Source: a bacterium (GTDB lineage: Bacteria; Armatimonadota; HRBIN16). From it: a stretch of DNA of 10,973 nucleotides. Of this stretch, positions 5,497 to 10,973 are shown piece by piece. Below the pieces are notes generated by a model. It had not been told where the DNA came from. It saw only the letters and a program-made list of their open reading frames with translations, and did no database searches. The position numbers and the translations under genes were made by a program. The first letter of the stretch is position 1, and the number at the start of each line of letters is the position of its first letter. The DNA lies in assembly GCA_025057335.1 (NCBI GenBank), contig JANWXG010000068.1, positions 1 through 10,973 on the forward strand. The letters run 5' to 3'.

Positions 5497-7245
5497 ATGA
5501 GAAACCTCATCCGATTCCTGAAAGAATTGCGCCCGTATCGGCGCACCATGTTGCTAGCAACCGTGCTGACCTTCCTCAGCGCAGGATTGGGCTTGCCTAT
5601 GCCCCTTATCATCCAGTATATCACCGACCACCTGGTGCAGCGCAAACCGTTCCCTCTCTGGGGTGTCTTCTTCGCCATTGTGGGTATCTCCGCCGCGTCG
5701 GGACTGGTGGGCTACGCGCTCTCGGTCACGATCACCTACCTGGGGCAGCGTTTCATGTACGACATCCGTCGCAAACTATACAGCCACATGCAGTCGCTGT
5801 CCATCAGCTTCTTCGAGAAGCATCAGACGGGCAAGCTGATGTCCAACATCATCAACGATGTGGCGACCATCAATCAGCTGCTCACGGGTGGGTTCGTGAA
5901 CATGATTTCGGACGCGGTAACGTTGGTAGCAGTATTGGCTATCGCCTTCTACAAGAGCTGGGTGCTCACGCTGATTGCGCTGTCCGTGTTTCCCATTTAC
6001 ATCCTCAACTATCTGGCTTTTGTCAACAAGCTCAAACATACTAGCCGCCAGATTCGGCACGAGCGAGACGTGATGCTAGGCGACCTGCAGGAGAAGCTGG
6101 CGGGAGTGGCTGTGGTCAAGTCGTATGCGAAAGAGCGCTACGAGGTACGCCAGTTTCTGGGACAGACGCGCGAGCTGCTGGTGCTCAACGTACGGCAAGG
6201 GATGCTAGGTACTCTGCTGTGGGTGATCGCAGAGATTATCGGCGCGTTGGGCACTGCGCTGATGCTCTGGTACGGCGGGCGGCTAGTGCTGTCGGGGCAG
6301 ATGTCACCTGGTTCGCTCATCGCGTTTATCTCCTACATCGGCGGCTACATGTACGGTCCCATCCTACGCATCATCCAGATGAATGACATGCTCGCTCGCA
6401 CCAACGCCGCGCTAGAACGCATCTTCCACACGCTGGATACCAAACCGACCATAGAAGATAAACCAGGCGCCATGGAGATGCCCCCCATTCAGGGCAGGGT
6501 GGAGTTTGATAACGTGTGGTTCGAGTATGAGCCAGGTCAACCCGTGCTGAAAGGTATCAACCTCATCGTAGAACCCGGTGAGATGGTAGCGCTGGTAGGA
6601 CAGTCAGGTTCAGGCAAGACCACCTTAGTGAACCTAGTGCAGCGTAACTACGATGTGACCTCTGGCGCTATCCGAATCGACGGCATCGATATCCGTGATG
6701 TGCAGCTCAAAAGCCTGCGCCGGCAAATCGGCGTGGTCATCCAAGAGACCATCCTGTTCAACACCACCATTATGGAGAACATCCGTTACGGACGGTTAGA
6801 TGCTACCGACGAAGAGGTGTATGAGGCGGCGCGCGTAGCAAACATCCACCACGTCATTGAGGCGTTGCCAAACGGTTACCAGACGCGCATCGGCGAGGAA
6901 GGGGTGAAACTCTCTGGCGGGGAGAAACAGCGCATTGCCATCGCGCGAGCCATCCTGAGCAATCCGCGCATCCTCATCCTAGACGAAGCCACCAGCGCGC
7001 TGGACTCTGAAACCGAAGCGCTCATCCAGGAGGCGCTGGAGCATCTCATGCAGGGGCGCACCAGCTTCGTCATCGCACACCGCCTTTCTACAATCATCAA
7101 GGCAAACAAGATTGTGGTGATGGAGAAGGGCGAGGTGAAGGAGGTGGGCACCCACGAGCAGCTGCTGGCACGCGGCGGCATCTACGCCAACCTCTATCAG
7201 CAGCAGTTTCGTGTCGCACTGGAAGCTCAGGCGGTATCGTCGTGA
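5497..7245 (+). CDS. ABC exporter with fused membrane and ATPase domains (MsbA/MdlB type)
   Basis: An ATP-driven exporter subunit that would work as a homodimer in the inner membrane; substrates in this family range from lipids to drugs and peptides, and cannot be told here. The membrane domain (~1-310) has six predicted helices, with coupling-helix sequences such as SISFFEKHQTGKLMSNIINDV (~102-122). The ATPase domain (~335-575) is complete: Walker A GQSGSGKT 368-375, Q-loop Q416, signature LSGGE 472-476, Walker B ILILDE with catalytic E497, D-loop SALD and switch H528 in IAHRLS. All catalytic residues are intact, so it should hydrolyse ATP, unlike degenerate partners of heterodimers. The 582 residues are normal. 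No in-frame ATG, GTG or TTG occurs between this ATG and the upstream stop at 5389, so the start is firm, although no Shine-Dalgarno sequence precedes it. It is a single-gene unit. Confidence 0.95.
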   Translation: MRNLIRFLKELRPYRRTMLLATVLTFLSAGLGLPMPLIIQYITDHLVQRKPFPLWGVFFAIVGISAASGLVGYALSVTITYLGQRFMYDIRRKLYSHMQSLSISFFEKHQTGKLMSNIINDVATINQLLTGGFVNMISDAVTLVAVLAIAFYKSWVLTLIALSVFPIYILNYLAFVNKLKHTSRQIRHERDVMLGDLQEKLAGVAVVKSYAKERYEVRQFLGQTRELLVLNVRQGMLGTLLWVIAEIIGALGTALMLWYGGRLVLSGQMSPGSLIAFISYIGGYMYGPILRIIQMNDMLARTNAALERIFHTLDTKPTIEDKPGAMEMPPIQGRVEFDNVWFEYEPGQPVLKGINLIVEPGEMVALVGQSGSGKTTLVNLVQRNYDVTSGAIRIDGIDIRDVQLKSLRRQIGVVIQETILFNTTIMENIRYGRLDATDEEVYEAARVANIHHVIEALPNGYQTRIGEEGVKLSGGEKQRIAIARAILSNPRILILDEATSALDSETEALIQEALEHLMQGRTSFVIAHRLSTIIKANKIVVMEKGEVKEVGTHEQLLARGGIYANLYQQQFRVALEAQAVSS

Positions 7246-7317
7246 GATATGCGCTCTGCCTCACCGATACGCTTGTTAGGTCTAGCGCTGCTGAAGGCAA
7301 TGAGAGGAGGAAAGGTA

Positions 7318-8124
7318 CTACCTCAACCCTTTCTCACGCAGTAACTCTTCCAACCATCCTGTGTCTTCCTCACTCAGCGCGACAGGAGGCGTTGCCGAGT
7401 AGTTGACCACCAACCCATACCTTCCCTGTTGATACACCTGGTTGAACACCGCCTGCAAGTCTACCACCACCTCGGGATCGCCCTCCAGCAAGGGCACCAT
7501 CACGCGCGGTAGACGCTCCCGCAACGACACCAGCCACACCCACGCGCTGCCACTGCCCCACCCTCCTTTGTGCAGGCACACCACGTAATCCCACTGCTTG
7601 TAGCCTTGCAGCGCACTGCGCGGGACAAAGACGGTGTGTTCACCGTAGTGTAATAGGTCAATCTCCATCAGGTGAGTGGTGCTGTGTATTAGTTCACGCT
7701 GCTTCTCCAGATATAGTTCGCGTCCATGTGCGCCAGGTGTCTTGTTAGCAGGACTAAGTAACTCGATTACGGTAACTAGCTGGCGCATGCCTCCCTTCAG
7801 GGAGAAAATCTGGACGAACGGCTCTCGTACCGGATACGAAAGAAACTCCACTTTCAGGGGAGGGTCCGCCAGCGCGACGCCTCCAGGCGTTTGCGTAGTC
7901 ACACTGGACTGGAGCGGGCGAGAAATGGTCACGTCGGGGTAGATAGCGCGAGCTGTATCTGCCCTCTCCACGTAGACACGCTCGTCGATATCCGCAACGT
8001 AGTCATCGGGAAGCGACTGGTTGAGCTGCGCCCGCAGAAGCGATACAAAGGTATGATGCACCCCTGGCCACAGCTGCGGGTCTTCCAGATACGGGTTCAT
8101 CCCAGGAAAAGGGTTCTCTCTCAC
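7318..8124 (-). CDS. DUF4058 family protein
   Basis: Function unknown. The N-terminus NPFPGMNPYLEDPQLWPGVHH is the hallmark of DUF4058, and 268 residues is a normal length. Further conserved stretches are YPDVTIS (62-68), VTVIELLSPANKTPG (117-131), K141 in LYLEKQRELI, and HLMEIDLL (151-158). The order PDV, then E-x-L-S-P, then EID resembles that of Uma2/DUF820 proteins, which have a PD-(D/E)XK nuclease fold; D64 and E121 would be the metal ligands. That link is my inference. It starts with GTG (8122-8124), preceded by GGTGGTGA, one mismatch from the extended Shine-Dalgarno sequence, and lies 19 nt after the kinase gene stop. It is probably co-transcribed with the kinase and phosphatase. DUF4058 genes are often present in many copies in filamentous or environmental genomes, so the neighbour link could be accidental. 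Confidence 0.92.
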   Translation of the reverse strand: MRENPFPGMNPYLEDPQLWPGVHHTFVSLLRAQLNQSLPDDYVADIDERVYVERADTARAIYPDVTISRPLQSSVTTQTPGGVALADPPLKVEFLSYPVREPFVQIFSLKGGMRQLVTVIELLSPANKTPGAHGRELYLEKQRELIHSTTHLMEIDLLHYGEHTVFVPRSALQGYKQWDYVVCLHKGGWGSGSAWVWLVSLRERLPRVMVPLLEGDPEVVVDLQAVFNQVYQQGRYGLVVNYSATPPVALSEEDTGWLEELLREKGLR

Positions 8125-8142
8125 GATTGTCTCACCACCAAC

Positions 8143-8148
8143 ATTATA
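8143..8148 (-). promoter_or_regulatory. TATAAT hexamer overlapping the kinase stop codon
   Basis: A perfect -10 hexamer on the minus strand, which includes the TAA stop of the kinase gene. It lies about 19 nt before the DUF4058 start and could be an internal promoter. No matching -35 is seen (CGCTTC at 17 bp), so chance is a real alternative. Confidence 0.25.
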
Positions 8149-9787
8149 CTCCGCCCCTCGTTACCGAAGCGATAACGCCCGACAGTCCTAACGATAGCCC
8201 TACCAGCACCCACGCCCACCATTTCCAGCGGCGCGTGCTGAACAGTTGCAGTAACAGCACCGCCCCCATGACCGTCAGCAGGTCAACGGCGATTTTGCCC
8301 TGCGGATGGTTCTGCGGGTCGCCCAGCACGCCCAGATAGGTTCCTGTGGCGGACAAGCCCGTGAGCATTAGCAGCACTGCCGCCATGCGCTCGCCTGAGC
8401 GCAGCTCCGCCCCCATCGTGATGAGCACTAGCATCGCGCCCAGCAAGCCCGACAGCTCCAGTCCAATGGGCATCCAGCGCGACCAGTCCCCAGAGCCGAG
8501 CACTACCGTGAACAGCGGAACCAGACACGATACAAACAGAGGCACATACCAGTATGCCACCTGCCGGAACTGCGGTCGAGGCGGGAGCACCTCCAGACGC
8601 ACGGGGATGCTGATACGTTGCTCTCCGTTGACAAACTGCACTACGTCGCACAGCGCACCCTGCGCGGAGACCATGCCCGTGTCAGCGGTGAGGGTCACCA
8701 CCTGCTGCTTGCGTTGTAGCACGGGGGGATGTACATACAGCCATCCGGGGTGGGACGCTAAGCGGGCATCCAGCGGCTTTCTGTTCGTGGAGCGCACTAC
8801 TACCTTCGCCACGCACTGCTCACCTTGTCGTACGGGGCCGAAGGAGACCTCCTGCGGCTCCACTTTGACGATGGCGGAGCGTGGGCTTTTGGAGGCGCCA
8901 GCTGCGACAGACTCCTTACGTTGCTGCGCGCCGTATGCTTGTGCGGAGACTACTGCCAGCGTCTCACCCCCTGCGTCGGGCAACAGCACCTGCACGCGGC
9001 GCAACGCCTGCGCGAACTCGCCTGCTGTGGGGAAGCGCTCCTCTTTCCGTTTCGCCAGCGCGCGGTCAATCACCGTCTGCAGCGCAGCGGGCGCGTCGGG
9101 CACATATTGTTGTAGAGGCGGAGGTTGTTGCTTTTGCACTGCCTCTTGCCACGAGAAGGGGTTCTTGGGGTTGGAGGCATTGAAGGGACGATGTCCTGTA
9201 ACCATCTCGTATAGAGTCACGCCTACTGCCCACAGGTCGGAGCGATGGTCTGAGCGCTCTTCCTCCTCGAAGTCCTCGGGCGCCATATACACGTACGTGC
9301 CCGCTCCGCCCGCGTAGGAGCCTGTGCCCAGGATGGTCGCCAGCCCGAAGTCCACCAGTTTCACCACGCCGTCCCTGCGTATCAGGATGTTGCCTGGCTT
9401 GATGTCGCGATGAATCGTGTGGTTTCGATGCGCGTAGTCCAGAGCGTCCAGCACCTGGATAGCAATATCCAGTGCCTGCGGGATGGGCAGTCTGCCTTGC
9501 TGACGCAGCAGCTCCTGCAGGTTGACGCCGGGCACGTACTCCATCGCGATGAGCACCTTGCCCTCGACCTTGTCCACGCTGTGCACGCGCACGATGTTGG
9601 GATGGTTCAGACGGTCCAGCAGACGCGCCTCTTCCAGAAACCGCTCCATGTCGCCCGCCTGCACGTTAATCTCTTTGAGCGCGACCTGCTTGCGCAACAG
9701 CGAGTCCCACGCGAGGTACACAATGCCTGTTGCGCCGTAGCCCAGCACATCCACCCGCTCGTATTTACCGATGGGGCTGAGCGCCAT
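8144..9787 (-). CDS. Membrane-anchored Ser/Thr protein kinase with Ig-like domain
   Basis: A Hanks-type (PknB-like) kinase phosphorylating Ser/Thr of target proteins. The kinase domain (~8-265) has all key residues: glycine loop GYGATG 16-21, K38 in VALKEI, helix-C E53, HRDIKPGN with D128, DFG D146, and APE 169-171. A linker follows, then a beta-rich Ig-like region (~305-400) with VSFGPVRQGE, PGWLYVHPP and a SIPVRLEV ending, like the BACON/ASH-type domains found in many bacterial signalling proteins. The C-terminus has four or five hydrophobic helices (~411-431, 438-459, 467-488, 499-516, 523-542). No membrane helix separates the kinase from the Ig-like region, so both should be cytoplasmic, and only short loops face out. 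This differs from PrkC/PknB, which carry an external PASTA sensor. Its ATG, preceded by GGGGGG, overlaps the upstream phosphatase gene by 23 nt, suggesting translational coupling. Confidence 0.93.
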   Translation of the reverse strand: MALSPIGKYERVDVLGYGATGIVYLAWDSLLRKQVALKEINVQAGDMERFLEEARLLDRLNHPNIVRVHSVDKVEGKVLIAMEYVPGVNLQELLRQQGRLPIPQALDIAIQVLDALDYAHRNHTIHRDIKPGNILIRRDGVVKLVDFGLATILGTGSYAGGAGTYVYMAPEDFEEEERSDHRSDLWAVGVTLYEMVTGHRPFNASNPKNPFSWQEAVQKQQPPPLQQYVPDAPAALQTVIDRALAKRKEERFPTAGEFAQALRRVQVLLPDAGGETLAVVSAQAYGAQQRKESVAAGASKSPRSAIVKVEPQEVSFGPVRQGEQCVAKVVVRSTNRKPLDARLASHPGWLYVHPPVLQRKQQVVTLTADTGMVSAQGALCDVVQFVNGEQRISIPVRLEVLPPRPQFRQVAYWYVPLFVSCLVPLFTVVLGSGDWSRWMPIGLELSGLLGAMLVLITMGAELRSGERMAAVLLMLTGLSATGTYLGVLGDPQNHPQGKIAVDLLTVMGAVLLLQLFSTRRWKWWAWVLVGLSLGLSGVIASVTRGGV

Positions 9788-10973
9788 CTTCGTTCCCCCC
9801 GGGTATCGCGCGGAACAGGGTCAGCTTGCCCGCATCGATGACGTATACGGAGCCGTCTGCCCCCACCGCCAGCGCAGCAGGGCGCTTCAGCACGCCCTCG
9901 CCGATGCTGCCGATGAGGGTGCCGTCCGAGCGATACTTCACAATACGTCGGTTGGCGCGATCGCACACGTACAGGTTGCCTTGCGGGTCAACCGCGAAGT
10001 AGACCATATCGGGCTTAAGCTCGGGATCGGCGGCGGCACTGAACGGCTGAGCAGAGGCAGTGAGGATTTTGCCGTCTGACGAGAGACGTAGCACCCTGCC
10101 CTGTTCGCTCATGACGTACAGATTGCCGTCGGGCGCTATCACGAGGGGTGCGCCGCGCAGAGGTTTGTTGAGCAGGATGCGTGGGCTCTCGTAGAGTACT
10201 GTTGCGAGGTCCAGTCTCGGCGGGGGCGGGGGCAGCTGAGGAATAGGCTTGGGCTTGCGAAGAAGGAAAATCGCCATGATTGCTCCCGCGACGACCAGCA
10301 GCGCAGTAGCGCCTAGGACTACCTGCTTAAGCGAAATGCGTCGCATCAGGCGTGCTGCGCGGCGTAGCGGGTTCCGCTCAGTGGGCAGTTCGGAGACCGT
10401 GAGCAACTCTCCGTCCGCCTCTTCGTCGGCAACCGTGTCACGCATGTCTGCGGCTAGCAACACCGTGATGTTGTCCTGTCCGCCTTGCGCGTTGGCGGCG
10501 TCAATCAGGCTCTGGCAGGCGCGGTCGGGGTCGTGGCGATACTTGCGCAGCAGGCGCACCATCTCCTCTTCCCACACCATGCTGGTAAGCCCGTCCGTGC
10601 ACAGCAGCAGCATGTCGCCCGGCTGCAGTCTGGCGGGCACCACATCGGGCGTGTAGTCGACGCTGCTCGTGCCAACGGCGCGGGTCAGCATATGTCGGAA
10701 GCGACTGTGGCGCGCTTGCTCCAGTGTCATTCCGCCCACCCGCACCTGCTCCGCGACGAAGGTATGGTCTTCCGTGAGCGGGAGAAGCCGTTCTCCGCGC
10801 AGGACATAGGCGCGACTATCCCCCACGCTGGCAATCCATATCTCTCTATCTTTTGCCAACGCTATCACTAGCGTTGTGCCCATGCCCTCGTACTCTGGAT
10901 TGCCTTCCGCACGCTGTTGGATGGCAACGTGTGCTGCTTCCACAGCAAATCGCAGCAGCGCAGGGGCGTCCAC
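9765..10973 (-). CDS. PP2C-type phosphatase fused to a membrane helix and NHL-like repeats (5' end beyond window)
   Basis: A PPM/PP2C metal-dependent Ser/Thr phosphatase, the expected opponent of the kinase downstream. The frame runs off the right edge, so the N-terminal part with the first metal motif (DGMGG-type) is not seen. Counting from the edge, the visible PP2C motifs are GMGTTL (30-35), SVGDSRAY (49-56), LLLCTDGLT (122-130, metal Asp D127) and GGQDNIT (164-170, D167). After a linker comes an Arg/Lys-rich stretch (RRAARLMRRISLK) and one membrane helix (~217-237), then a proline-rich spacer and about three NHL-like repeats: APDGNLYVMSEQGRVLRLSSD, DPQGNLYVCDRANRRIVKYR and GADGSVYVIDAGKLTLFR. 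Charge distribution puts the phosphatase inside and the repeats outside. The stop overlaps the kinase start by 23 nt. No PASTA domain is present. Confidence 0.92.
   Translation of the reverse strand: MDAPALLRFAVEAAHVAIQQRAEGNPEYEGMGTTLVIALAKDREIWIASVGDSRAYVLRGERLLPLTEDHTFVAEQVRVGGMTLEQARHSRFRHMLTRAVGTSSVDYTPDVVPARLQPGDMLLLCTDGLTSMVWEEEMVRLLRKYRHDPDRACQSLIDAANAQGGQDNITVLLAADMRDTVADEEADGELLTVSELPTERNPLRRAARLMRRISLKQVVLGATALLVVAGAIMAIFLLRKPKPIPQLPPPPPRLDLATVLYESPRILLNKPLRGAPLVIAPDGNLYVMSEQGRVLRLSSDGKILTASAQPFSAAADPELKPDMVYFAVDPQGNLYVCDRANRRIVKYRSDGTLIGSIGEGVLKRPAALAVGADGSVYVIDAGKLTLFRAIPGGNEDGAQPHR

Noticed and set aside
8346..9317. 323-codon plus-strand frame opposite the kinase gene
   Set aside because: It lies entirely antisense to the kinase, whose motifs are complete. 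The translation is a Ser/Thr/Cys-rich shadow with no domain.

Overview
This window looks like a thermophile-type or environmental bacterial chromosome of moderately high GC content, not a plasmid, phage or mobile element. The gene content (family 127 glycoside hydrolase, DUF4058, a DUF5658-like protein, a minimal site-2 protease, and a PP2C/Ser-Thr kinase pair carrying beta-propeller and Ig-like parts), together with a dispersed GAGCG..GCGAAG inverted repeat, is what I would expect from Armatimonadota, or less likely Chloroflexota. That placement is an inference from gene families only. I see no tRNA, rRNA, CRISPR array, transposase or integrase.

Layout. Positions 1-76 look like the promoter and ribosome binding site of a minus-strand gene lying just off the left edge. 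Next is a TetR-family repressor gene (270-875, minus) with a 19-bp palindrome just upstream that could be its operator. Positions 876-1607 hold no gene; they carry three tandem copies of an imperfect inverted repeat (about 996-1269), then a TATAAT promoter for a plus-strand M50 site-2 protease gene (1608-2243). A GH127 beta-L-arabinofuranosidase-type gene (2345-4225, minus) converges on it. Its promoter region abuts three stem-loops (4427-4567), at least two of which look like terminators. A three-helix DUF5658-like membrane protein gene (4587-5033, minus) is divergent from a full-length ABC exporter half-transporter (5497-7245, plus). The exporter has a good promoter, a leader of about 250 nt and a strong hairpin, but no Shine-Dalgarno sequence.

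The right end is a minus-strand cluster read right to left: a PP2C phosphatase fused through one membrane helix to NHL-type repeats (9765 to beyond the right edge, N-terminus missing), overlapping by 23 nt a Ser/Thr kinase with an Ig-like domain and a multi-helix membrane C-terminus (8144-9787). A DUF4058 gene (7318-8124) follows after 19 nt. This is the most interesting part. It is a kinase/phosphatase signalling pair in which the phosphatase, not the kinase, carries the predicted extracytoplasmic module, and it is followed by a protein whose motifs resemble the Uma2-type PD-(D/E)XK fold. The other genes are independent single-gene units; I see no shared pathway joining them.
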